This document shows positions 8,663 through 15,988 of a DNA stretch of 64,000 nucleotides, piece by piece. The translations under genes were made by a program, and so were the position numbers. This stretch comes from Frigoribacterium faeni (lineage in GTDB: Bacteria > Actinomycetota > Actinomycetes > Actinomycetales > Microbacteriaceae), in contig NZ_JAAOYW010000002.1 of NCBI RefSeq assembly GCF_011761235.1, positions 992,001-1,056,000 on the forward strand, written 5' to 3'. Every line of letters begins with the position of its first letter. The first letter of the stretch is position 1. The notes under the pieces are model-generated. The model was not told the DNA's origin. It did not search any database and was given only the letters and a program-made list of their open reading frames with translations.

Positions 8663-8692
8663 TCGACACCTGCATGCGGGCGCATGTACCGT
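8663..8692 (+). promoter_or_regulatory. Predicted promoter of the SGNH-like gene
   Basis: TCGACA (8663-8668) and TACCGT (8687-8692) are separated by 18 bp. The start site would be near 8699, giving a leader of about 57 nt. Confidence 0.45.
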
Positions 8693-8755
8693 CGGGATGC
8701 GCCACCGCGCCACCGCCCGGGACGGAACCCGGCCCAGCACAAGCCAGGACGGCCC

Positions 8756-9592
8756 ATGCCCACGCTCCGAGCCCGCACCGCAGAGACCCTGCTCGCGGTC
8801 GCCCGCCCCTACCTCGCCGTGCACCTCGGGGTGCTCGGCCTCAAGATCCGCCGCGCGCCGTTCCCCCGGGACGCCGTCGTCGCGACCGTCCCCGGCCCGG
8901 CCGCCGCGCGCCTCCTCGTCGTCGGCGACCTCGCCGCGTCCGGCTACGGCGTGCTGCTGCACGGCATGGCGTTCCCCGCCCAGCTCGCCGGAGCCTGGTC
9001 GAGCCGCACCGGCCGCGGCTGCAGCTGGCAGACGATCGCCGACCCCCTGATGACCGTGCGCCGGGCGGCCCACCACCCCGACCTGCGCCGCTCAGCCGAG
9101 GGCGTCGACGCCGTGGTGGTCGCGCTCGGCGTGCCGGACGTGCTGCAGCTGACCTCCGGCGACGACGTCGAGGGCTCCGTCGCGCGTCTGGTCGCCCGGG
9201 TCCGCGCAGCCGCGGGCCGCGACGTGCCGGTGCTGCTGGCAGGGGTGCCGCCGATGACGAAGTTCCAGGGGCTGCCGCCGGCCGCCTCCCGCCTGATCGG
9301 ATCGCAGATGCGTCGTGTCGACGACGCCCTGCGCCGGGTCGCCGCGCAGCACGACGGCGTCGACTTCGTGGCGTTCCCCCCGTGGAGCGTCGACGGCACC
9401 CTCCGCCGCGCCTTCTCGTTCCGCGCGATGCACCGCGGCTGGGCGCTCGGCGTCGCCGCCCGGCTCGAGCTGCCGCTGACCGGCCCGGGACCCGAACCGA
9501 CCCCGGGGGTCGTGCCGCAGGCGGAGCAGGTCGCGAAGGAGGCGGCGGTCCCGCCCGACGCGACCGGCGCCTCCCTGACGCTGGCCGCCTAG
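8756..9592 (+). CDS. SGNH/GDSL-like hydrolase with altered catalytic motifs
   Basis: A 278-residue protein with the fold pattern of actinobacterial SGNH esterases. Block I is VVGDLAASGYGV where the family has GDSxAxGxG, so the catalytic Ser is replaced by Leu59. Block III is LGVPDV where the family has GxND, so the oxyanion-hole Asn is Pro. The usual C-terminal DGxHP is absent; only MHRGWALG aligns. An N-terminal hydrophobic helix suggests membrane association. These changes imply a catalytically inactive relative or a different chemistry. The ATG was chosen over upstream codons because homology-like sequence starts near residue 40 and a promoter lies just upstream. Confidence 0.7.
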   Translation: MPTLRARTAETLLAVARPYLAVHLGVLGLKIRRAPFPRDAVVATVPGPAAARLLVVGDLAASGYGVLLHGMAFPAQLAGAWSSRTGRGCSWQTIADPLMTVRRAAHHPDLRRSAEGVDAVVVALGVPDVLQLTSGDDVEGSVARLVARVRAAAGRDVPVLLAGVPPMTKFQGLPPAASRLIGSQMRRVDDALRRVAAQHDGVDFVAFPPWSVDGTLRRAFSFRAMHRGWALGVAARLELPLTGPGPEPTPGVVPQAEQVAKEAAVPPDATGASLTLAA

Positions 9593-9705
9593 ACCCCCTC
9601 GGCCCCGGCTGGCCTCGGCGGCCCCGACCGGCCCCGGGCTCGGCGGGGCCCCGCCGCGCCCTGCCCGGCTCGGCTCGGCTCGCGCTCAGCCGGCCCGGCC
9701 CGCGC

Positions 9706-10545
9706 TCAGCCGACCTGGTGCACCGCGTAGCTCGCGACGAAGCCGAGCACCGTGACGAGGCCGGTGAGCGTCTGCGCCTTGCGGAACGCCTCCGGGATCA
9801 TCGTGTCGCAGATCATCGCGAGGATCGCCCCGGCGGCGAACGCCATGACGAACGACTGGGCCCCCTCGGGCACGCCGCCGAGCAGCGCGTAGCCGCCGAG
9901 CGCCGACAGCGCGCACACCACCGCGATGCCCGACCAGAGGCCGAACACGTAGCCGGCGCCCCGGCCGGACTGCTTCAGGTCGGCGGTGCTCGACATCCCC
10001 TCCGGGAAGTTCGAGATGATCACGGCGACGAGCACGGCCACGCTCAGCGAGCCGCCTCCGGTCAGGCTGACGCCCTGCACCGCCGTCTCGGGCACGCCGT
10101 CGAGCAGGGCTCCGAGGGCGATGCCCAGGCCGGTGCCGCTGGCGGCGGCGGCCGCCCCGGCTCCCGAGCTGCCGCCTCCTCGGCTCTCGGTCCCGGTCCC
10201 GGGGTTCTTGCTGTCGCTGCCGTGGGCGTGCGCGTCCGCCCCCTGCCCGTGCCGGCGGTGCCGCTTGTGCCGGAAGCCGCCGTGCTCGAGCAGCTGGTCG
10301 AGCGCGACGTAGACGAGCGCGCCGGCGACGAAGCCCGAGATGGTCGGCACGAAGCCCCCGCTGCTCGTCGCCTCGTCGACGAGGTCGAAGGCCAGTGCCG
10401 AGATGAGCACGCCGGCGCCGAACGCCATCACGAGGGCGACGACCTCGCGCGGCACCTTCACGAACCATGCCACGAGGGAGCCGACGACGAGCGAGAGGCC
10501 GGACAGCAGACCGGCGAGGCCGGCGAGGAGGAGCGGTGAGGTCAC
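9706..10545 (-). CDS. ZIP-family metal permease
   Basis: An integral membrane transporter of about 279 residues, expected to import Zn2+ or related divalent metals. The helices match the ZIP pattern. TM4 carries ISNFPEGMSS, equivalent to HNFPEG, and TM5 is preceded by ALGALLDGVPE. The cytoplasmic loop between TM3 and TM4 is His-rich (HGGFRHKRHRRH, HAHG), a metal-binding feature of the family. GTG 10545 is chosen because the protein then starts just before TM1, and a TACACC element lies 7 nt upstream. An upstream in-frame extension has no family character. The next gene is divergent. Confidence 0.85.
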   Translation of the reverse strand: MTSPLLLAGLAGLLSGLSLVVGSLVAWFVKVPREVVALVMAFGAGVLISALAFDLVDEATSSGGFVPTISGFVAGALVYVALDQLLEHGGFRHKRHRRHGQGADAHAHGSDSKNPGTGTESRGGGSSGAGAAAAASGTGLGIALGALLDGVPETAVQGVSLTGGGSLSVAVLVAVIISNFPEGMSSTADLKQSGRGAGYVFGLWSGIAVVCALSALGGYALLGGVPEGAQSFVMAFAAGAILAMICDTMIPEAFRKAQTLTGLVTVLGFVASYAVHQVG

Positions 10546-10669
10546 GCGGTCCGGTGTACTCCCCGAGGGGCGCGATCCGTACCCCGATCCGGGCAGATCG
10601 GGGGCCGCCCGGCAATACAGCACCCCCCGTTCGGGGCGCAACCCCCTGGCCGAGATGCGTCCCGGTGCC

Positions 10670-10675
10670 TAACCT
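10670..10675 (+). promoter_or_regulatory. Predicted -10 element (TAACCT)
   Basis: TAACCT lies 43 bp before the ATG of the small protein at 10719. The leader would carry AGGAAGGAA as Shine-Dalgarno. Confidence 0.5.
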
Positions 10676-10718
10676 CATGAGCGACCGAGCGGTCCCCACC
10701 TCGAGGAAGGAACCGACG

Positions 10719-10934
10719 ATGAGCGTCTACGAATCGGACCCCCGCATCGCCCCGGCCTCCATCGGGACCTACCCGAAGCGCCGTCGCCCGGTGACCGTGC
10801 TGCCGCCGCTGCAGCCGCGGCCCGTCGAGGCCCGCTACGTCGACTTCTTCGAGGGCGAGGGGCGCACCCCGGTCGGGCTGCCGACGGCGCTCGAGGACGA
10901 ATCGTCCGTCGCCGCGTTCTCGTCGGCTCGCTGA
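10719..10934 (+). CDS. Small hypothetical protein (71 aa)
   Basis: A short protein with no recognisable domain or membrane segment. It begins MSVYESDPRIAPASIG and contains a basic KRRRPV segment and a Pro-rich centre. An AGGAAGGAA Shine-Dalgarno at good spacing and a TAACCT promoter upstream support expression. Its base composition matches neighbouring genes. It stands alone between the divergent ZIP gene and the converging exporter gene. Function unknown. Confidence 0.55.
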   Translation: MSVYESDPRIAPASIGTYPKRRRPVTVLPPLQPRPVEARYVDFFEGEGRTPVGLPTALEDESSVAAFSSAR

Positions 10935-11001
10935 GGTCGGCGGCTCGGCTCGTCGCGGTCGGCCGTCCGCCGAGCTGGTCCGCCCCCGCTGACCCGGACC
11001 C

Positions 11002-12213
11002 TCAGCTCGACCGCGACCGCGACCGCACCGCCAGCTGCACCGCCAGGCCGACGCCGACGAACGCCGTCATCAGCCCGCCCATCACGAGGGCGGTGCCGCC
11101 GAGCGCCCCCGCGAGCGGCGTCGCCAACCCGCCGAGCCCGAACTGCAGCCCGCCCTGCAGCGCCGCGGCGGAGCCCGGCCAGCGGTGCCCGAGCGCCTGG
11201 GTCAGGGTGATCGACCCGGGGATGACGAACCCCCAGCCGGCCGTCACCAGGGCGAGCGCGGGCCAGACGAGCGCCGGGCCGACGCCGGTCGCGGCGCCGA
11301 CGAGCACGAGCGCCGACCCCGTCGTGCAGGTGACGAGCCCGACCGTGTAGAGGGAGTCCTCGGCGAACCGCCCCACCAGCCGGCGGAACAGCAGGGTCGA
11401 CAGGATCATGCACGACGCGTTCGACGCGAACACGAGGGTGTAGCGGAGCTCGCTGAAGCCGTACTGCTCCTGGAACACGAACGACGACGTCGAGATGTAC
11501 GAGAAGAACCCGATCGTGGCGGCGCACCCCGTGACGAGGTACCAGCGGAACCGCGGGATCCGCAGCAGCTCGCCCATCCGGCGACCGGCGGCGCCCAGCG
11601 ACGCCCCGGACCTGGAGGCGGCGGGCAGCGTCTCCGGGAACCGCACCGCCGACAGCAGCGTCAGCAGCAGGCCGAAGACCGCGAGCACGACGAACAGCGA
11701 GCGCCAGGCGGCGACGGTGAGCACGACCCCGCCGACGAGCGGGGCGACGACGGGCCCGAGCGAGTTGACGACCGCGAGCGACGCGAAGAGCCGGCTGCGG
11801 CGGGTGCCCGTGGTGCTGTCGCCGACCATGGCGCGTCCGGCGATGCTGCCCGCGGCGCCGCCGAGGCCCTGCAGCACGCGGGCGACGACGAAGGTGGTCG
11901 CGTCGGGCGACAGGGCGCAGGCCACGGAGGCGACGGTGAAGAGGGCCGTGCCGAGCAGCAGCACCCGGCGTCGGCCGATGCCGTCGCTGAGCGGGCCGAT
12001 CACGAACTGGCCCAGCGCGAAGCTGACGAGGAACGCCGTCAGGCTGAGCTGCGCGACCGCCGTCGACGTGTCGAGGTCGCGGGCGATGGCCGGCAGGGCC
12101 GGGACGTACATGTCGGTCGCGAACGGGGAGATGCCGACGACGAGGGCGAGGAGCGTGACCGACGACCGTCGGCGGGTCCACGAGGAGGCAGGGGTCGCGT
12201 CGTCGTCGTCCAC
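11002..12213 (-). CDS. Bcr/CflA-family drug efflux MFS transporter
   Basis: A 12-helix multidrug exporter of about 403 residues in the DHA1 group. TM1 holds SPFATDMYVPALPAIARDL, diagnostic of Bcr/CflA. The GPLSDGIGRRRVLL loop between TM2 and TM3 and the RVLQGLGGAAG motif of TM4-5 are also present. The start is set at GTG 12213 because a TAGCGT element lies 7 nt upstream; this gives VDDDDATPASSW before the basic RRR and TM1. The protein should expel hydrophobic drugs in exchange for protons. A long family E palindrome block lies upstream. Confidence 0.88.
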   Translation of the reverse strand: MDDDDATPASSWTRRRSSVTLLALVVGISPFATDMYVPALPAIARDLDTSTAVAQLSLTAFLVSFALGQFVIGPLSDGIGRRRVLLLGTALFTVASVACALSPDATTFVVARVLQGLGGAAGSIAGRAMVGDSTTGTRRSRLFASLAVVNSLGPVVAPLVGGVVLTVAAWRSLFVVLAVFGLLLTLLSAVRFPETLPAASRSGASLGAAGRRMGELLRIPRFRWYLVTGCAATIGFFSYISTSSFVFQEQYGFSELRYTLVFASNASCMILSTLLFRRLVGRFAEDSLYTVGLVTCTTGSALVLVGAATGVGPALVWPALALVTAGWGFVIPGSITLTQALGHRWPGSAAALQGGLQFGLGGLATPLAGALGGTALVMGGLMTAFVGVGLAVQLAVRSRSRSS

Positions 12214-12220
12214 CTGACCG

Positions 12221-12226
12221 ACGCTA
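12221..12226 (-). promoter_or_regulatory. Leaderless -10 element (TAGCGT) of the exporter gene
   Basis: On the minus strand TAGCGT is followed by 7 nt and GTG. This resolves an otherwise ambiguous start. Confidence 0.6.
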
Positions 12227-12285
12227 GTCGTCCGACGGGCCGGCCCGCGCCTCCTGCGTTCTCGCCCGGGTGCGTCCTCTCGTCG

Positions 12286-12422
12286 TTCAGGACGCATGCT
12301 CCTGAATGAGGAAGATGCCTCTCGCGATTCAGGAACGCGGCGCGGGCCGCTCCTGGACCGTGCACGGTCCAGGACTCGCAGTCCCCGCGTCGCGCGGATC
12401 AGGACTCATGTTCCTGAATGAG
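12286..12422. repeat. Hairpin repeat family E, copy 1 (compound)
   Basis: A short hairpin, TTCAGGA...TCCTGAA around GCATGC (12286-12306), is followed by a long element (about 12321-12422) rich in TTCAGGA and TCCTGAA boxes with a central GTGCAC. It ends CAGGACTCATGTTCCTGAATG, shared with the copy at 46473. It fills the divergent region between the exporter and the GNAT gene, ending 18 bp before the GNAT start. Confidence 0.8.
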
Positions 12423-12439
12423 GGAGGGAGGATGGAGGC

Positions 12440-13087
12440 GTGACGACGACCGCGCGCCCTGTCCCGATCCGCACCGACCGCCTCCTGCTCCGGGCGTTCG
12501 AGCTGGCCGACGGCCCGGCCCGGCTCGCCTGGCAGAGCCGCCCCGACGTGGCCCGCTGGCTGATGCGCGACCCGCTGGACGCGGTGAGCGTGCTCGTCGG
12601 CATCCGGCGCGGACAGGAGGGGCGGCTCGCCGAGGCGGACGACCGCCTCCTGTTGGCCGTCGCCCGGCTCGACGACGGCGTGCTCGTCGGCGAGGTGAGC
12701 GCCCGGCTCGACGACGTCGGCTCGGGCCAGGTCGAGGTCGGCTGGGTCTTCGACCCCGTGCACTCCGGCCGGGGGTACGCGACGGAGGCGGCGGCCGCGC
12801 TGGTCGAGGAGCTCTTCTCCCGGCACGGCGCGCACCGCGTCTTCGCCCGCCTGCTCGAGGGGAACGACGCCTCCGAACGGCTCTGCCGGCGGCTGGGCAT
12901 GCGGCGCGAGGCGCACCTGCGCGAGAACGAGCTCTGGCGCGGCGAGTGGACGTCCGAGCTGGTCTACGCCCGGCTCGCCTCCGACCCGGTGCTCGGTGGG
13001 GCCGCCGGCGCGACGACCGCTGCCGCGGTCCCCGGCGCGACGACCGGTGCGGGGGCGGGCGAGTCCGTCGCGGACGGGCCGGCGTGA
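12440..13087 (+). CDS. GNAT acetyltransferase, RimJ/RimL-like
   Basis: A 215-residue acetyltransferase. It opens IRTDRLLLRAFELADGPA, the usual start of the RimJ/RimL-type (Acetyltransf_3) group. Motif A is the VFDPVHSGRGYATEAA segment, with SGRGYA binding CoA. The C-terminal core LLEGNDASERLCRRLGMRREAHL is also typical. The last 35 residues are an Ala/Gly-rich extension with two copies of a VPGATTGA-like repeat and are probably disordered. GTG is preceded by GGAGG. Likely substrates are a ribosomal protein N-terminus or a small amine; this cannot be distinguished. Confidence 0.87.
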   Translation: MTTTARPVPIRTDRLLLRAFELADGPARLAWQSRPDVARWLMRDPLDAVSVLVGIRRGQEGRLAEADDRLLLAVARLDDGVLVGEVSARLDDVGSGQVEVGWVFDPVHSGRGYATEAAAALVEELFSRHGAHRVFARLLEGNDASERLCRRLGMRREAHLRENELWRGEWTSELVYARLASDPVLGGAAGATTAAAVPGATTGAGAGESVADGPA

Positions 13088-13208
13088 CGGACCGCCGACG
13101 ACGGACCCGCCCGCCCAGCCGCTGAGGCGGCCGCCCGCCTAGGCGCGGCGCCGGCCGCCCGCCCAGCCGCGGTGCCGGCCGCCGGCGCGCAGGCCGCAGC
13201 CGCCCAGG

Positions 13209-14570
13209 TCAGGCGGCCCGGGCGCGCTGACGCGCCCGCACGGTCAGCACCGCGGCGCCGATCAGCGCCGACACCAGCGAGCCGACGAGCACGCCGACCT
13301 TGACGACGTCGTCCTGCTCGCTGCCGGCGCCGAAGGCGAGCTCGCCCACGAGCAGCGACACGGTGAACCCGATGCCCGCGACGAACGAGAGGCCGACGAC
13401 GTCGGGCCAGCGCAGGCTCGGGTCGAGCCGGATCCCGGGGAGGCGCGTCACCAGCAGCGACGACACGGTGATGCCGATCGACTTGCCGAGCACGAGCGCG
13501 AGGACGATCCCGAGCGCGACGCTGTCGGTCAGCGCGTCGCGCAGCCCGGAGAGGCCGCCGACCGTGACCCCGGCCGAGAAGAACGCGAACACGGGGACGG
13601 CGAGGCCCGACGAGATCGGGCTCCAGCGCTCGGCGAAGTGGTGCGTGAGGGCGTGCCGCTCGACGTGGCCGTCCGCGCCGACGTGGTCGACGCCCGCCCG
13701 GCGGGTCGCGATCGCGGGCACGAGCAGGCCCAGCACCACGCCGGCGATCGTCGCGTGGACGCCGGACGCGTGCACGAGCGCCCACGCCACGACCCCGAGC
13801 GGGATCAGCAGCCACCACGAGCGCACCCCGCGGCGCACGAGCAGGGCGAAGGCCGCGAACGGCACGAGCGCGGCCAGCAGCGGCAGGAAAAGGATGCCGG
13901 AGGTGTAGAACACCGCGATGATCGTGATGGCGAGCAGGTCGTCGACGACGGCCAGGGTCAGCAGGAACGTGCGGAGCGCCGGCGGCAGCCGCTTGCCCAC
14001 CACCGCGACGACGGCCACGGCGAACGCGATGTCCGTCGCGGCGGGGATCGCCCAGCCCTGCAGGGCGTCGCCGCCGGCGTCGAGGTTGACGAGCGTGTAG
14101 ATGACGGCGGGCAGGGCGACCCCGCCGAACGCGGCCGCGATGGGCAGCGCCGCGGCGCGCGGGTCGCGGAGCGAGCCGGCCACGAACTCCTGCTTGAGCT
14201 CGAGCCCGACGACGAAGAAGAAGATCGCGAGCAGGCCGTCTGCTGCCCAGGCTCCGACGCTGAGGTCGAGGTGCAGCGCCGCGGGCCCGAAGGTCGTGTC
14301 GCGCACGGCGCCGTACCAGTCGGCGGCGGGGGTGTTCGCGAGCACCAGCGCGAGCACCGTGGCGGCGAGCAGCAGCAGCCCGCCGGTGGTGTCGCGGCTG
14401 ACGAAGCGGGCCAGGCGGGCGCCGCGGCCGACCGGGCCGGGCGCGCGGGCCGGGGGCGGCGGGGCAGCCGAGGAGGCGCGGGTCGGGTCGGCAGGGGAGC
14501 CCGCAGCAGCCGAGGAGGCGCGGGTCGGGTCGGCGGGGGACGCGGAGGCGTCGGGGACGGCAGGGGACAC
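13209..14570 (-). CDS. nhaA: Na+/H+ antiporter NhaA
   Basis: An inner-membrane electrogenic Na+/H+ antiporter of about 453 residues. Signatures are TTGGLLLLAATVLALVLAN in TM1, GLLAIFFFVVGLELKQEF, AIPAATDIAFAVAVVAVVG, and the paired aspartates in TLAVVDDLLAI that bind Na+ or H+ (equivalent to Asp163/Asp164 of E. coli). The N-terminal 50 residues are a low-complexity leader holding two copies of SPADPTRASSAA, encoded by a 42-bp direct repeat that contains the interspersed 13-mer AGGAGGCGCGGGT twice. It helps with pH and sodium homeostasis. The neighbouring genes are not functionally linked. Confidence 0.94.
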   Translation of the reverse strand: MSPAVPDASASPADPTRASSAAAGSPADPTRASSAAPPPPARAPGPVGRGARLARFVSRDTTGGLLLLAATVLALVLANTPAADWYGAVRDTTFGPAALHLDLSVGAWAADGLLAIFFFVVGLELKQEFVAGSLRDPRAAALPIAAAFGGVALPAVIYTLVNLDAGGDALQGWAIPAATDIAFAVAVVAVVGKRLPPALRTFLLTLAVVDDLLAITIIAVFYTSGILFLPLLAALVPFAAFALLVRRGVRSWWLLIPLGVVAWALVHASGVHATIAGVVLGLLVPAIATRRAGVDHVGADGHVERHALTHHFAERWSPISSGLAVPVFAFFSAGVTVGGLSGLRDALTDSVALGIVLALVLGKSIGITVSSLLVTRLPGIRLDPSLRWPDVVGLSFVAGIGFTVSLLVGELAFGAGSEQDDVVKVGVLVGSLVSALIGAAVLTVRARQRARAA

Positions 14571-14644
14571 GGGTCGCTCTCAGAGGGGGTCGCGGGACGG
14601 CGGGCACGGGTGTGCACCCGGGTCGACGACGACTCCGGGTGCGG

Positions 14645-14815
14645 TCACTCCGTCGGCGGCGGGCATCCTGCGATCTCACCGTGGGCGTTGCTGCCCCAGA
14701 GGCTCATCCAGCCGTTGGTGCCGCACGTGCGCTTGGTCAGCACGAGGCGGTTCGGGAACGCCTGCGCCGCGACGCGACGGCGTCGGTCGGTGCGGGAGTC
14801 CGGGAGGCTGGTCAC
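14645..14815 (-). CDS. Small basic Cys/Trp-containing protein (56 aa)
   Basis: I do not recognise it. GTG 14815 lies 7 nt after a TACCAT promoter element, so the mRNA should be leaderless, which supports a real gene. The first half is basic (TDRRRRVAAQAFPNRLVL). The second half carries TKRTCGTNGWMSLWGSNAHGEIAGC, unusually rich in Gly, Trp, Asn and Cys for this genome and with two cysteines 23 residues apart. The composition suggests a conserved fold or metal site rather than noise. It lies between NhaA and the two family D hairpins. Confidence 0.6.
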   Translation of the reverse strand: MTSLPDSRTDRRRRVAAQAFPNRLVLTKRTCGTNGWMSLWGSNAHGEIAGCPPPTE

Positions 14816-14822
14816 GCCCTCG

Positions 14823-14828
14823 ATGGTA
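14823..14828 (-). promoter_or_regulatory. Leaderless -10 element (TACCAT) of the 56-aa protein
   Basis: On the minus strand TACCAT, 7 nt, then GTG. Confidence 0.55.
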
Positions 14829-14900
14829 CCCGCGTGGGCTCCGCGCCTCCCCGACCCGCGCCTCCTCGTGCCCGCCCCCGCGCCGCCCCTCGGCTTCAAC

Positions 14901-14981
14901 GCAAATGCCGACCACGGGCGCCGCAATACGGGGATATCGAGTCGTTGTAGAGCGCACCCAGCGCAGATGGTCGGCATTTGC
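14901..14981. repeat. Hairpin repeat family D, copy 1 (81 bp)
   Basis: Perfect 14-bp end arms, GCAAATGCCGACCA and its reverse complement, enclose a 53-nt centre containing CCGCAATACGGGGATATCG. Copy 2 begins 51 bp further on. The two lie in the 381-bp gap between the 56-aa protein and the deoR-like gene. Confidence 0.88.
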
Positions 14982-15032
14982 AGGAGAACACCGCGCGAGC
15001 AGGGCCCCGCGCGCGAGGAATCCGCGCAGGTC

Positions 15033-15113
15033 GCAAATGCCGACCGAGGACGCTGCAATACGGGGATATCGCGGTGTTGCAGAGCGCATCCGTTGGACAC
15101 GGTCGGCATTTGC
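15033..15113. repeat. Hairpin repeat family D, copy 2 (81 bp)
   Basis: Same 81-bp length and end arms (13 bp perfect) as copy 1, and the same GCAATACGGGGATATCG core. Here a second inner stem is formed by CTGCAATAC and GTGTTGCAG around the GATATC. The central block is conserved between copies more than pairing alone would require. Confidence 0.88.
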
Positions 15114-15195
15114 AGAGGAGGGACCCGCGCGGGAGGAACGGTGCGCCCGAACACGAGCCCGCGCCGGCTGGCCGGCCGCCCCGCCCGGCCCCGCG

Positions 15196-15975
15196 TCAGC
15201 GCGCCGCGAGCCGCAGGTCGACGCCTGCGTCGCGCAGCGCGGCCGCCGCGTCGTCGCCGAGCGCGTCGTCGGTGATCACGCCGTCGAGCTCGTCGAGCCG
15301 CAGCGCCCGGTACTTGCCGAAGCGTCCGTACTTCGAGCTCGCGGCGACGAGCACGGTGCGCTCGGCGACCGCGAGGGCCGCCCGCTTCGCCTCGATCTTC
15401 GCCTCGACGGGGGTGGTGACGCCGTGGGCGAGGTCCCACGAGCTCGACGAGACGAAGGCGAGGTCGAGCGACAGCTCGGCCAGCGCGACCCGGGTGAGCC
15501 GGCCCATCGTCGACTGGTTGGCGCGGTCGACCCGCCCGCCGATGCAGATCAGGTCGACAGTCGGGTGGTCGAGGAAAGCCTGCACCGTCGCGAGGTCGTT
15601 CGTCACGACGGTGAGCCCGGCGACGTCGTCGAGGTGCCGGCGCATGGCCTGCACCGTGGTGCCCGCGTCGAGGTAGACGGTCATGTGGTCACGGACCAGG
15701 CCGGCCGCCTCGCGGGCGATCGCCTCCTTCTCGGCGACGTCCGCCTCCTGCTTGACGGCCCGGCTCGGCTCCTCGATCAGGCGGGAGGCGAGCTTGGCGC
15801 CGCCGGCGGTCGCGCTGACGCGGCCGGCGTCCTCGAGGGCGGCGACGTCGCGGCGGATCGTCATCTGGCTGACGCCGAGCAGCTCGGTGAGCTGCCGGTA
15901 GCTGAGCACCCGGTCGCGCTGCAGGTGCTCGACGATCGACTCGCGGCGCTGCTCGGGGATCAGGGGGGTCGACAC
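15196..15975 (-). CDS. DeoR-family transcriptional repressor
   Basis: A 259-residue regulator. The N-terminal helix-turn-helix is DRVLSYRQLTELLGVSQMTIRRDVAALEDAG. The C-terminal sugar-phosphate sensor domain has YLDAGTT, VVTNDL and VAASSKYGRFG, the DeoRC pattern. GTG 15975 follows TAGGCT by 7 nt. The gene is downstream of otnC in the same direction, and its -10 overlaps the otnC stop codon, so it can be made both from the operon and alone. It probably represses the divergent otn promoters at 18.26-18.31 kb in response to a phosphorylated four-carbon intermediate; this is inferred from context. Confidence 0.9.
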   Translation of the reverse strand: MSTPLIPEQRRESIVEHLQRDRVLSYRQLTELLGVSQMTIRRDVAALEDAGRVSATAGGAKLASRLIEEPSRAVKQEADVAEKEAIAREAAGLVRDHMTVYLDAGTTVQAMRRHLDDVAGLTVVTNDLATVQAFLDHPTVDLICIGGRVDRANQSTMGRLTRVALAELSLDLAFVSSSSWDLAHGVTTPVEAKIEAKRAALAVAERTVLVAASSKYGRFGKYRALRLDELDGVITDDALGDDAAAALRDAGVDLRLAAR

Positions 15976-15982
15976 GGCCGCC

Positions 15983-15988
15983 AGCCTA
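15983..15988 (-). promoter_or_regulatory. Leaderless -10 element (TAGGCT) of deoR-like gene
   Basis: TAGGCT, 7 nt, GTG on the minus strand. Its TAG is also the stop codon of otnC. Confidence 0.6.

Noticed and set aside
14901-15113. Two similar repeats taken as the start of a CRISPR array
   Set aside because: The units are 81-bp hairpins, only two copies exist, spacing is 51 bp, and there are no cas genes.
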